The translations under genes and the position numbers were made by a program. Positions 1 to 8,639 of a stretch of DNA of 34,869 nt are shown here, one piece after another. Location: positions 1 through 34,869 of the forward strand of contig NZ_JALEGT010000098.1 in the NCBI RefSeq assembly GCF_022763305.1, written 5' to 3'. Each line of letters opens with the position of its first letter. Positions within the stretch are counted from its first letter, which is position 1. Below the pieces are notes generated by a model that saw only the letters and a list, made by a program, of their open reading frames with translations, was not told the DNA's origin and ran no database searches. The stretch is from Marivita sp. (GTDB lineage Bacteria; Pseudomonadota; Alphaproteobacteria; Rhodobacterales; Rhodobacteraceae).

Positions 1-8
1 CGGTTCTT

Positions 9-650
9 TTGAGCGAACTTGAGACGTCGGAGTTGCAGCTCGAGCGGGCGAAGCCGAATGGCAAGTTCGCGCCCTGGATCTTTCGGTTTTCCGCCTTTGA
101 CGAGGAGAGTGAAACCCATGATCTCGTGTCAGGTGAAGGCGACACATCACTATCTAGAGAAAATAATAACAAAACTATCTTCTCAGGGCTGATCGAAATC
201 ACCGAGAGTTCGAACGTCTTTCAGACCAGTTGGGCAGAGCTCATCAAAGCCGCGAAGGCCACGTTACCCTGCTGGAACATCGACACCCAGGTCATTTGGG
301 ATCGCTTCCTCGCCTTCAACCGGTCCCGAGGCAACGGCAGGGTGCCGGCCGGCTTCCTGCTTGGCTTCATGCGCCGATGGCGAAATTCGTTGGGAACTCC
401 AACTCGTCCCGTGGTCAAGCCGCCCGCGAGACCAATAACGGATCCCAAAGAGCGCGAATTGCTGAGACAGATGCAAGCCGCACCAACTGCGAACCGCCAG
501 TTCCACGCGTCCGACTTGTGTCGCCTGATCGGACACGCTGCCTACGAAGCGCGGGTACTCGATGTGATCCGCAAGTTTGGGTGCCAGAGGTTTTCAGCGA
601 CGTTGGCAGTGCACGGGCGAGCGGTGTTGGCTGGGGAGATATCCAGGTGA
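9..650 (+). CDS. Hypothetical protein, possibly 5'-truncated
   Basis: I do not recognise this protein. The first usable start in the window is a TTG at position 9, but the frame is open to the left edge, so the true start may lie outside and the gene may be longer. The 213-residue product has a basic, Trp/Arg-rich centre (around residues 100-125, including FMRRWR) and no signal peptide or membrane segment, so it is probably cytoplasmic and might bind nucleic acid. It converges on the mcrC gene, with 76 bp between the two stop codons. Its place beside a restriction gene and an IS remnant suggests mobile or defence-type DNA. A plasmid replication protein was considered but no diagnostic motif was found. 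Confidence 0.5.
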   Translation: MSELETSELQLERAKPNGKFAPWIFRFSAFDEESETHDLVSGEGDTSLSRENNNKTIFSGLIEITESSNVFQTSWAELIKAAKATLPCWNIDTQVIWDRFLAFNRSRGNGRVPAGFLLGFMRRWRNSLGTPTRPVVKPPARPITDPKERELLRQMQAAPTANRQFHASDLCRLIGHAAYEARVLDVIRKFGCQRFSATLAVHGRAVLAGEISR

Positions 651-726
651 CAGATAGACTCGAAGAAAGATCCCGCGGCGCTGGTAATCGTTCCGTCATC
701 GGCATGATACGACTGATCTCAAAACA

Positions 727-2007
727 CTACGCGAGTTCGTGTTCCCGAAGTGCTCCTTGGATCAAGTGTTTAAGCGCCTCTGCATGCGTTTGCGACGAGC
801 CAGTGACGTCCATCGTAGCTACTAGGAGGCTGTCCTCCGCGCCTTCGCTTGCAATCGCGTAGCGCGTGCGGATCGGATCGGGTGGCAGGTCGCCGTGGTG
901 TGGATAGAGCAACATGACGTTCGGGCACCGATAGAGTTGGCCGTATGCCATCAATTGATACACATCGGCCTGACTGACGCCTTGCTTCGGATCGTCGATG
1001 CGCGGCGCCATCCTTTTCCATTTCGTGTCGATGACGAGTACGGTTCGATCGCCCTGCCGGATGATGAGATCCGGTTTGGTCCGAAACCGACCTGTACCAC
1101 CTTCGAATAGGCAATCTCGATGACCGCCTTGAGCTGCGACACGGTAACCGCTGTCTGCGAGGGCGCGGGTGACCAGTCTGGCAACATATTGTTCGAACAA
1201 GGCATTCATCTCGAACAAGAGCGCATGACCATCAATAGCTCCAGCAGTGGTTCGCTGATGCCGGTCTGTGAGGAGTAGCCGGGCGAACGAAAGAAGCTCA
1301 CTCCACCGCTGATTTGTGCGATCCAGAGTGATCTGGTCCCATCGCAACGCAGGGACGGAAACCTCGCTCACATCGGCATAGGCAAAGCCAAGCTCGCGTA
1401 GGATACGCTGGTTGTCGGGCGCCTGCGCCACGTGCTGCAAGCGCGTCACGGCGGCGCGCATCACCTGGTTGAGCGGTATATCAGAAGACAGTTCATCGTA
1501 TCGACAGGCCAGCCTCTGCGGCGCGACCGCATGGCGAGAAAACTGGCGGGTGACATCGAGCCTGCCGCGGAGCGCAGGTAGGTCGTCCGCATGATCCAGA
1601 TAACGGCGCGGCAATCCCATTCGCACCGCTTCCATCAGGCGGGCGCAAAAAAGCCGGATCAACAATTCCAGTATGGTGTCCTTCTGCCATCCTAGCTGGG
1701 CCAGCGATCCTGCATCGATGCGCAGATCGTGGACAACCGCCAGCATGTGGATCAGGCGGCGACGCAGAGCATCATCGGAAGCCTCGCGCTCACCAAGGCC
1801 TTCGATCTTCGGAAGGATCTCCAATTGACAGCCTTGCGCGACGATTACGCCGACCACGCCGCGGGCCCGCAGGCCTTTGCGGCCGTGTTCGAGTACACCT
1901 TCTCCACCGCGTCCCGCGAAGGTCGAGCGTGCCGCAACGGCGGCAATCCGATCAGCTTCCGCCTGTGGGATGGTCGTGTCGTCGCCCCCAGCCGGGACCG
2001 GCGCCAA
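727..2007 (-). CDS. mcrC: McrC-family subunit of a 5-methylcytosine restriction system (orphan)
   Basis: McrC is the nuclease partner of the GTPase McrB in type IV restriction of modified DNA. The 426-residue frame has the McrC core: GVIVAQGCQLEILPKI near residue 53, DLPALRGRLDVTRQF near 142, LLFEMNALFEQYVARL near 263, and the PD-(D/E)XK nuclease site seen as P312-D313 followed by D327-T-K329. The start is uncertain. The first available codon is a TTG at 2007 that directly follows an in-frame TGA, and the N-terminus is short of obvious upstream sequence, so a few residues may have been lost. McrB normally lies directly upstream of mcrC in one operon; here that position holds an IS3-family transposase fragment and then unrelated genes. 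The gene is therefore an orphan and probably non-functional as a restriction system. The family call is firm; activity is doubtful. Confidence 0.85.
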   Translation of the reverse strand: MAPVPAGGDDTTIPQAEADRIAAVAARSTFAGRGGEGVLEHGRKGLRARGVVGVIVAQGCQLEILPKIEGLGEREASDDALRRRLIHMLAVVHDLRIDAGSLAQLGWQKDTILELLIRLFCARLMEAVRMGLPRRYLDHADDLPALRGRLDVTRQFSRHAVAPQRLACRYDELSSDIPLNQVMRAAVTRLQHVAQAPDNQRILRELGFAYADVSEVSVPALRWDQITLDRTNQRWSELLSFARLLLTDRHQRTTAGAIDGHALLFEMNALFEQYVARLVTRALADSGYRVAAQGGHRDCLFEGGTGRFRTKPDLIIRQGDRTVLVIDTKWKRMAPRIDDPKQGVSQADVYQLMAYGQLYRCPNVMLLYPHHGDLPPDPIRTRYAIASEGAEDSLLVATMDVTGSSQTHAEALKHLIQGALREHELA

Positions 2008-2125
2008 TCACTCGAGGCGTCGGTCTATCTCAGCATTGATCCGGACGGCGAATAAGCGGCTCCATCATTCGCCGGGTTGCTGCTCCGGCATCTCGTTGGC
2101 AGGTGCGACTGCGCCAGACGCCGCG

Positions 2126-2275
2126 CGGGTGAACGAGAAGCGTATCCGACGGCTGATGCGCCCTATGGGGCTCATGCCGATCTACCAGAAGCCTAATACC
2201 AGCAGACTGGCAAAGGGGTGCAAGACCTATCCTTACCTGCTGAGAGGTCCGCGGGTAGATCGCCCGAACCAGGTC
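2126..2275 (+). mobile_element. IS3-family transposase (OrfB) remnant
   Basis: Translation in the frame of position 2129 gives VNEKRIRRLMRPMGLMPIYQ followed by KPNTSR, KTYPYLLRG and VDRPNQV. This is the classic HTH_21 linker region of IS3-family OrfB transposases, just before the DDE catalytic core. The similarity stops at about 2275, where the catalytic domain should begin, and nothing upstream of 2126 continues it. It is therefore a fragment of roughly 50 codons and cannot be active. No terminal inverted repeats or target duplication could be seen. It lies directly upstream of mcrC, where mcrB is expected, so insertion followed by deletion is the simplest explanation for the missing gene. 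Confidence 0.8.
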
Positions 2276-2710
2276 CTCCTCTCGGGATCATGCTGCGCAT
2301 GACCCTGCCTTGCGCCAGGCGGAATGAGGAAGATCTCCGGTGCCTCACCGGCAGGTTTCTTTCTGAAGACCGGCATGCGGATCTGTTCGTGAATCCGTAT
2401 GTCAGGAAGACCGGGGCCTCCGTATGTATCGCAGTGAGATGCGCATCTGGTGCAGGCCGCTATCGGCATTTCGAATACCCAGTTCGGGGATGAACTGTTC
2501 TGCCGTCATGTCGCCTCAGCTAGCAAGGGGATAGGAATTGAATCGGTCGCCCCGGAACGGTTGCCTGTACGTTTGCGATTGCCGGCAGAGCACTGCGCCC
2601 AGGTTCGGGCGGGCCGGGGGCAAACGCCGACCGAGGTGCCGATCATCGCGGACCGCCGGGTGCCGCCTTGTAAGAGACTTGGAGCGACATTGCCAAGAGA
2701 GGAGCGGACA
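2276..2710. other. Intergenic stretch without a supportable gene
   Basis: No recognisable gene lies between the IS3 remnant and kynureninase. Open frames here do not resemble proteins I know, and the kynureninase frame stays open to 2450, but its upstream residues do not look like the family. The stretch probably holds the promoter of the kynureninase operon; no convincing -35/-10 pair or operator was found. A ribosome binding site (GAGAGGAG, 2697-2704) sits at its right end. It may be debris from the insertion and deletion that removed mcrB. Confidence 0.5.
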
Positions 2711-3907
2711 TTGACCGATTTTTCACAGACACGCAGCCAGTTCGACCTGCCCGAGGGGATGATCTATCTGAACGGCAATTCGCTGGGCCCGATGCCGCGC
2801 GACTCGGTGGGAGCGATGACCAGCTTTCTCAATGACGAATGGCGCACCGAACTGATCAAGGGCTGGAATACCAAGGACTGGTTCATGCAGACCAACACGC
2901 TTGGCGACCGGGTCGGGCGGCTGATCGGTGCCCCGGCAGGCACGACGGTTGTCGGCGACACGCTGTCGATCAAGGTTTTCCAGGCGGTCGCCGCCGGCAT
3001 GGCGATGGTGCCCGACCGCAAGGTGATCCTGTCGGACAATGGCAATTTCCCGACTGATCTCTACATGGTCGAGGGGTTGATGAAGCTGAAGGATGCCGGC
3101 TACGAGCTGCGCATCCCGGACCCCGAGGCGGTGCTGGACGGCATCACCGAAGAGGTCGGCGTGGTAATGATTACCGAGGTCGATTACCGCACCGGCCGCC
3201 GGCACGACATGAAGGCGGTCATCGACAAGGCCCATGCGGCGGGCGCGGTGGTGGTCTGGGATCTGGCGCATTCGGCCGGCGCTGTGCCGGTCGATGTCGG
3301 CGGGCTGGACACGGATTTCGCCATCGGCTGCACCTACAAGTACCTCAATGGCGGACCGGGCGCACCAGCCTTCATCCATGTCGCGCCGCGGCTGCTGGAG
3401 ACGGTCGAGCCGTTCCTGTCCGGCTGGTATGGGCACGAGGCGCCCTTTGCCTTCGACACCGATTATCGCCCGATGCCGGGCCGGATCGAGCGGATGCGGA
3501 TCGGCACACCGTCGATCGCCTCGTTCGCGCTTCTGTCGGCGGCGCTCGACATCTGGGACCAGGTGGACATGGACGCGCTGCACCGGAAATCGGTGGAATT
3601 ATCGGAGCTGTTCATCCGTGAGGTCGAGGCCCGTTGCCCCGGCCTGCACCTGATCAGCCCGCGCGACGCGCAGACACGCGGCAGCCATGTCTCCTTTGCC
3701 TTCGAGCATGGCTATGCCTGCATGCAGGCGCTGATTGCCGACAATGTGATCGGCGATTTTCGCGCCCCCGATGTCATGCGCTTTGGCATCACGCCGCTTT
3801 TCATCGGTGAGGCCGACATCCTGGGTGCTGTCGACCGGCTGGAACGCATCCTCAAGGAGGAACTGTGGAAGGAGGAGCGCTTCCAGAAACGGTCTCTCGT
3901 GACATGA
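2711..3907 (+). CDS. kynU: Kynureninase
   Basis: This PLP enzyme splits L-kynurenine into anthranilate plus alanine, or 3-hydroxykynurenine into 3-hydroxyanthranilate plus alanine. The 398-residue product has the usual length. It begins with the family N-terminus (YLNGNSLGPMP, residues 19-29) and carries VWDLAHSAGA (residues 182-191) and the PLP-lysine motif CTYKYLNGGPG with K210. The start chosen is the TTG at 2711, because GAGAGGAG lies 6 bases before it and the family N-terminus begins there; the frame is open further upstream but is unlike kynureninases. Its stop overlaps the start of the sulfatase gene (ATGA, 3904-3907), so the two are translationally coupled. No tryptophan or kynurenine dioxygenase, formamidase or kynurenine 3-monooxygenase is in the window, so the substrate is probably imported. 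The 3-hydroxyanthranilate dioxygenase at 18580 would take the 3-hydroxylated product. Confidence 0.93.
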   Translation: MTDFSQTRSQFDLPEGMIYLNGNSLGPMPRDSVGAMTSFLNDEWRTELIKGWNTKDWFMQTNTLGDRVGRLIGAPAGTTVVGDTLSIKVFQAVAAGMAMVPDRKVILSDNGNFPTDLYMVEGLMKLKDAGYELRIPDPEAVLDGITEEVGVVMITEVDYRTGRRHDMKAVIDKAHAAGAVVVWDLAHSAGAVPVDVGGLDTDFAIGCTYKYLNGGPGAPAFIHVAPRLLETVEPFLSGWYGHEAPFAFDTDYRPMPGRIERMRIGTPSIASFALLSAALDIWDQVDMDALHRKSVELSELFIREVEARCPGLHLISPRDAQTRGSHVSFAFEHGYACMQALIADNVIGDFRAPDVMRFGITPLFIGEADILGAVDRLERILKEELWKEERFQKRSLVT

Positions 3908-5517
3908 CGGCGCGAAACATCCTGTTCATCATGTGCGACCAGCTCAGATGGGATTACCTGGGCTGCGCCGGGCACCCATCGATCCGCACGCCCAATATCG
4001 ACGCGCTGGCCGCGCGCGGGGTTCGCTTCGACCGGGCCTATGTGCAGTCGCCGATCTGCGGGCCCAGCCGGATGAGCTTCTACACCGGACGCTATGTCAG
4101 GAGCCACGGCTCAACCTGGAACATGGTACCGCTGAAGGTGGGCGAGCGGACGCTGGGCGAATACCTGCGTCCGCTCGGCCGGCGCACAGTGCTGTGCGGC
4201 AAGACCCACATGACCGCCGACATCGAGGGGATGCAGCGACTGGGACTGTCGAAAGAGGACGGGATCGGCGCGTTGCTGTCGGAATGCGGCTTCGAGGTCT
4301 GGGATCGGCTCGACGGGGTGCATCCGACTGGCGGCAAGGTGCCGTCGCATTACAACGATCACCTGGCCGCCGAAGGTTACGACGGCGAGAATCCGTGGCA
4401 GGACTGGGCCAACTCGGGCGAGGATGCGGATGGCAACATCCTGTCGGGCTGGCTGATGAAAAACGCGGGTTTGCCCGCGCGCGTGCGGCTTGAGGATTCA
4501 GAGACCAACTATACCACCCGGCGCGCCATCGAGTTCATCGACAGCGCCGGAAATGCGCCGTGGTGTCTGCATCTGAGCTACATCAAGCCGCATTGGCCCT
4601 ATATCGCACCCGCGCCCTATCACGACATGTATTCCGCCGATGATGTACCGCCGGCAATCCGCGACGAGCGTGAGCGGGCGGATCCGCATCCGCTGTTGGC
4701 GGCCTATCAGGCGCACCGCACTTCGAAATGCATGTCCCGCGACGAGGTGCGCCAAACGGTGATCCCGGTCTATATGGGGCTGATCACCCAGATCGACGAC
4801 CAGATCGGCGAATTGATGCGCCACCTCGAGGCCGCAGGCCGGCTCGACGATACGCTGATCGTCTTCACCTCGGATCATGGCGACTATCTGGGCGACCACT
4901 GGCTGGGGGAGAAGGAGCTGTTCCACGAGCAATCGGTGCGTATTCCGCTGATCGTGGTCGATCCCGACCCGCGCGCGGATGCGACCCGGGGGCAGGTCAA
5001 TTCCGACCTGGTCGAGGCGATCGACCTGGTGCCCACCTTCATCGAGGCGGTGGGTGGTATTGTTCCCGGTCACATCCTCGAAGGCCACTCGCTGCTGCCG
5101 CTCCTGTACGGGTCGACGGAATGGCCGCGTGACGCCTCGGTGTCGGAATACGATTTCGCCTTCCGCGAGGCGCGCGCGCTTCTTGGCAGCGACATTGCCG
5201 ACTGCCGGGCGGTCATGGTCTTCGACGGCCGTTACAAGCTGATCCATGTCCCCGGCCACCGGCCGATGCTGTTCGACCTCGAGGCCGATCCGCGGGAATT
5301 CACCGATCTCGGCGATTATCCTGCGCTCGCCCCGGTGCGCGAGCGACTCGGGCAGCGGCTGTTCCGCTGGATGGAGCAGTTGCGCACGCGCACGACGATC
5401 ACCGATGACCGCGTCGACCGGCTGACCGAGATCGAGAAGGACGAAGGTATCTGGATCGGCTTCTGGGACGAAGCCGATGTCGAATGCGCAAGGAATGCGC
5501 CGAAAGGACGATCCTGA
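3904..5517 (+). CDS. Type I sulfatase (formylglycine-dependent family)
   Basis: The 537-residue product belongs to the alkaline-phosphatase-superfamily sulfatases, which hydrolyse sulfate esters using a formylglycine made from cysteine. It starts with NILFIMCDQLRWDYLG, which contains the metal-binding aspartate near residue 12. It has the modification signature C52-G-P-S-R56 in SPICGPSRMSFYTGR, and TSDHGDYLGDH further on, another metal-binding motif. There is no signal peptide, so it is predicted to be cytoplasmic and to act on an imported sulfate ester. It starts inside the kynureninase stop codon (ATGA overlap) and is 37 bp ahead of tctC. The coupling suggests that the substrate is related to kynurenine. 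Phosphonate monoester hydrolases share this fold, so sulfate specificity is probable but not proven. No maturation gene (formylglycine-generating enzyme) is in the window. Confidence 0.87.
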   Translation: MTARNILFIMCDQLRWDYLGCAGHPSIRTPNIDALAARGVRFDRAYVQSPICGPSRMSFYTGRYVRSHGSTWNMVPLKVGERTLGEYLRPLGRRTVLCGKTHMTADIEGMQRLGLSKEDGIGALLSECGFEVWDRLDGVHPTGGKVPSHYNDHLAAEGYDGENPWQDWANSGEDADGNILSGWLMKNAGLPARVRLEDSETNYTTRRAIEFIDSAGNAPWCLHLSYIKPHWPYIAPAPYHDMYSADDVPPAIRDERERADPHPLLAAYQAHRTSKCMSRDEVRQTVIPVYMGLITQIDDQIGELMRHLEAAGRLDDTLIVFTSDHGDYLGDHWLGEKELFHEQSVRIPLIVVDPDPRADATRGQVNSDLVEAIDLVPTFIEAVGGIVPGHILEGHSLLPLLYGSTEWPRDASVSEYDFAFREARALLGSDIADCRAVMVFDGRYKLIHVPGHRPMLFDLEADPREFTDLGDYPALAPVRERLGQRLFRWMEQLRTRTTITDDRVDRLTEIEKDEGIWIGFWDEADVECARNAPKGRS

Positions 5518-5554
5518 ACGGATCATCACCCATCTCGCAACTTTGGGAGGACCC

Positions 5555-6496
5555 ATGAAACTGAAATCTCTTGCTATCGCGGCGAGTGCCGCCACCGCGC
5601 TGCTGGCGCCGCTTGCGGCACAGGCGGAATATCCGGAAAAACCGGTGTCGTTCGTCGTGCCCTGGCCGCCGGGAGATCTGGCCGACATCACCACCCGGAT
5701 CATCGCGGACGAGTTCCAGGCAACCTATGGCGTGGCCTCGGCGGTCCTCAACAAGCCCGGCGGCGGCGGTGGTCCGTTCCCCGGCGCAGTCTATGTCGCA
5801 CAACAGCCGGCCGACGGCTACACGGTCGGCGCGCTGGTCAACGCGATACCGGCCTTCGGCGACCAGATCGGCATTCCCGAACTCAATCCCGACCCGTTCG
5901 AGCCGCTGGGGATCTATCTGACCTATCCTTTCGTGATCGCCGCACGCGGTGACCTGCCCTTTGACTCGATTGACGGGCTGGCCGCCTATTCGCAAGACAA
6001 TCCCGTCGTGTTCGGGCATTTCGGCGCCAAGCTCCTGCCCACGCGGGCAACATTCGCCCTCGCCAAGACGGCAGGTATCGAATTCGCCTCGAACGCCGCC
6101 TTCGACGCGCTCGACTGCAACACCCTGGCCTCCGGCGATGTCGACGTGATGACGGTGACGGTGCAGACGATCCTGCCGTGTATCGATGATGTGAAGATGC
6201 TGGCGGCCTTCGGCGACACCCGGCTGCCCGTCGCCCCCGATGCTCCGGCGGTCGCCGAACTGGTGCCCAACCTGAACCTGTCGTTGTGGAACGGTCTTTT
6301 CGTGCACAAGGATACGCCGCAGGAGATCCGCGACAAGATCACAGAGGTGGCGCAGAGAGCGGTCGAATCCGAGCGCATGCAGGAGATCGCCGCGCAGACC
6401 GGCGCGCTGATCCGCTGGAAGACCGATGCGGAAGCCCAGGCTCAGATCGCCTCGGACAAGGCGGCGCTCGACACGATCAACGAGCTTCTGCAGTAA
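5555..6496 (+). CDS. tctC: TctC-type solute-binding protein (TTT transporter)
   Basis: This is the periplasmic binding component of a tripartite tricarboxylate transporter. The 313-residue product starts with a Sec signal peptide (MKLKSLAIAASAATALLAPL, cleavage likely after AQA at about residue 24). It continues with the Bug-family opening YPEKPVSFVVPWPPGD and the loop KPGGGGGPFPGA near residues 68-79, which holds the carboxylate of the ligand in this family. The ATG at 5555 was chosen because GGGAGG lies just before it and the signal peptide begins there. TctB and TctA follow at 27 and 9 bp, completing the transporter. TTT systems import di- and tricarboxylates and aromatic acids; the ligand here is unknown, but the kynureninase-sulfatase context points to an aromatic or amino-acid-derived anion. 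Confidence 0.9.
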   Translation: MKLKSLAIAASAATALLAPLAAQAEYPEKPVSFVVPWPPGDLADITTRIIADEFQATYGVASAVLNKPGGGGGPFPGAVYVAQQPADGYTVGALVNAIPAFGDQIGIPELNPDPFEPLGIYLTYPFVIAARGDLPFDSIDGLAAYSQDNPVVFGHFGAKLLPTRATFALAKTAGIEFASNAAFDALDCNTLASGDVDVMTVTVQTILPCIDDVKMLAAFGDTRLPVAPDAPAVAELVPNLNLSLWNGLFVHKDTPQEIRDKITEVAQRAVESERMQEIAAQTGALIRWKTDAEAQAQIASDKAALDTINELLQ

Positions 6497-6523
6497 CGCG
6501 GCCCTCGGGAGGAGAAAGCAAGC

Positions 6524-7066
6524 ATGACCCCGAACACAACCGGCTTCCTGAAGTTCTTCCGCCGCGAGCGGCGCCGGGGGGATTTCATCTTCGCCGCGGC
6601 GATGCTTGCATTCTCACTCTTCCTGCTCGCGAGCTTTCCGTCACAGACCACGCCGGCCGAGGGGACCGCGTGGTCTGCGCAGCCAACGCTCTGGCCCGCG
6701 ATCGGGGTATTTGGCATGACAGCGTTCGCAGCCTTGAACCTGCTCAGCTCGGTTTTGTCGCCGCGCATTCCGGGGCGGTTGGCGGAATTGCGGGTCTGGC
6801 TCGGGTTCTTGGAATATGCCGGATGGTTCCTGGGCTTTGTGCTGCTGGTGCCACAACTGGGTTATCTGCCAACGAGCGTGTTGTTCGCGGTCGCGCTGTT
6901 CTGGCGCTGCGGGTATCGCAGCGCGCGGATGATACTCATCGCCGCCCTGACCGGCATCGGCATCGTCGTGCTGTTCAAGGTCGGGCTGCGCGTGAATGTG
7001 CCAGGCGGGGCATTGTATGAGCTTCTGCCATCCGGATTGCGCAACATCTTCATCGTGTATTTCTAG
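6524..7066 (+). CDS. tctB: TctB-type small membrane subunit (TTT transporter)
   Basis: The 180-residue protein has the four-helix pattern of TctB. Hydrophobic stretches lie near residues 24-40, 60-80, 95-120 and 130-155, after a basic cytoplasmic N-terminus (FFRRERRRGDFIFAA). TctB is the poorly conserved small subunit that pairs with the large permease TctA in the inner membrane. The position between tctC and tctA, with a strong ribosome binding site (GGGAGGAG) 5' of the ATG, makes the assignment secure despite weak sequence conservation. Its stop lies 9 bp before tctA. Confidence 0.85.
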   Translation: MTPNTTGFLKFFRRERRRGDFIFAAAMLAFSLFLLASFPSQTTPAEGTAWSAQPTLWPAIGVFGMTAFAALNLLSSVLSPRIPGRLAELRVWLGFLEYAGWFLGFVLLVPQLGYLPTSVLFAVALFWRCGYRSARMILIAALTGIGIVVLFKVGLRVNVPGGALYELLPSGLRNIFIVYF

Positions 7067-7075
7067 GAGAAAACC

Positions 7076-8557
7076 GTGGAACATCTGCTGCCCGCCATCG
7101 GACTCCTGCTGCAGCCGGCCGTGCTGGTCGCCCTGTTTGTCGGCTCGATCGGCGGTGTTGTTATCGGCGCGATCCCTGGAGTAGGGCCGGCCGTCGCGAT
7201 TGCTATCCTGCTGCCGACCACCTTCATTTTCGATCCATTGGTCGGGCTTTCGCTCTTGCTGGGGATTTACGGTTCGTCGATGTATGGCGGCGCAATCCCG
7301 GCGATCCTGATGAACACCCCCGGAACCGCCGTCAACGCGCTGACCACCTATGACGGTTATCCGATGACGCGAAAGGGCCAGGCTCAGCGGGCGCTCGGTC
7401 TGGCGTATTCGGCATCGTTCTTTGGCGCGATGGTTTCCATCGTCTGCCTTGTCGTGCTGATGCCGGTGCTGACGAAGGTGGCGCCGATGTTCGGTTCGCG
7501 CGAGATCTTCCTTGCCGCGCTGTTCGGTGTCATCCTGGTGATCCTGTCGCATCGCGGCCAGGTCTTCGCGGCCGGAATGATGGCCTGTTTCGGAATCCTG
7601 CTGAACACCATCGGTCTGGAACCGATCAACTATACGCAGCGGTTCACGTTCGGCCAGTCCTGGCTCAGTTCCGGGGTCAACCTCGTCGTTGTCGTACTGG
7701 GTATTTTCGCGCTCAGCCAGGCCTTTCTGCTGCTGTCCGGCTCGGATGACCATGTCGAGCCCCAGAAGGTCCGCGGCAGCGTCTTCAGCGCGATGCGCGA
7801 GGTCTGGAAGCACAAGCGTGTCGCCGGCGTGTCGTCGGTTTTTGGTGTCGGCATTGGTATCATCCCGGGTGTCGGCGAGTTCGTGTCGCAGTTCCTGGCC
7901 TATTCATACGCCCAGCGGACCTCCAGGACGCCCGAGCAGTTCGGCGACGGTTCGCCCGAGGGGCTGATCGCCTCGGAGGCGGCGAACAATTCCGTTCCAG
8001 CGGCGGCACTCATCCCGTTGCTGGCGCTCGGTGTGCCGGGCGAGGCGCTGACCGCAATGATGCTAGCGGTGTTTTATGTGCACAACGTGGTGCCGGGTCC
8101 GCAGCTTTTGACTGGGCAGATGGACTTCGTGATCGCGCTCTATATCGCACTGCTGGTGCTGAATATTTTCGCGTTGGCATTCCTGCTGATCTCCACAAAG
8201 ACCCTGGTTCGTGTGATCAGTATCCCGAACCGGATCATCGGTATTCTGGTGCTGATGTTCTCGTTCGTGGGGGTCTATTCGTTGCGCAACTCGATCACCG
8301 ATTGTCTGATCGCCACCGGATTCGGTCTGTTCGGCGCGATCCTCAAACGGCTGAACGTGCCGATCGTACCGATCATCCTCGGCATGGTTCTCGGCGGGAT
8401 CATGGAGGCGAAGTTCCGCAGCGCCATGGCCCGGGTCCAGTCGCCGCTCGATTTCATCGACCGTCCGATCTCGGCTGTGCTGGTGCTGGCGATCATAGGG
8501 GTTCTTGCGATAAATCTGCGGTCGACCCTGCGGCAGCACCGCGCCCGTTCGAACTGA
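7076..8557 (+). CDS. tctA: TctA-type large permease (TTT transporter)
   Basis: The 493-residue polytopic membrane protein is the transport channel of the TTT system and uses the proton or sodium gradient. Family features seen are the opening VGSIGGVVIGAIPGVGPAVAIAILLP, the loop YGSSMYGGAIPAILMNTPGT, a second related half with GVGIGIIPGVGEFVSQFLAYSYA, and NSVPAAALIPLLALGVPGE. Length is normal for TctA (about 500). The start is a GTG at 7076, preceded by CTAGGAGA; no in-frame ATG fits as well. It completes the tctCBA set and is followed after 82 bp by the PLP-dependent dehydratase, probably in the same transcript. Confidence 0.93.
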   Translation: MEHLLPAIGLLLQPAVLVALFVGSIGGVVIGAIPGVGPAVAIAILLPTTFIFDPLVGLSLLLGIYGSSMYGGAIPAILMNTPGTAVNALTTYDGYPMTRKGQAQRALGLAYSASFFGAMVSIVCLVVLMPVLTKVAPMFGSREIFLAALFGVILVILSHRGQVFAAGMMACFGILLNTIGLEPINYTQRFTFGQSWLSSGVNLVVVVLGIFALSQAFLLLSGSDDHVEPQKVRGSVFSAMREVWKHKRVAGVSSVFGVGIGIIPGVGEFVSQFLAYSYAQRTSRTPEQFGDGSPEGLIASEAANNSVPAAALIPLLALGVPGEALTAMMLAVFYVHNVVPGPQLLTGQMDFVIALYIALLVLNIFALAFLLISTKTLVRVISIPNRIIGILVLMFSFVGVYSLRNSITDCLIATGFGLFGAILKRLNVPIVPIILGMVLGGIMEAKFRSAMARVQSPLDFIDRPISAVLVLAIIGVLAINLRSTLRQHRARSN

Positions 8558-8639
8558 CCTTACCGGCACCGATCCGCAGGCTGCGTCTGCCCCGGCCGGA
8601 GTCTGAAAACCATTCGAGGAAAACAGGAAGCGAAACCCG

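Noticed and set aside
2233-2469. 78-residue minus-strand frame between the IS3 remnant and kynU
   Set aside because: No family resemblance and no ribosome binding site; it lies in debris.
2450-2710. A longer kynureninase starting at 2450
   Set aside because: The extra 87 residues do not look like kynureninase, and a ribosome binding site with family N-terminus marks the TTG at 2711.
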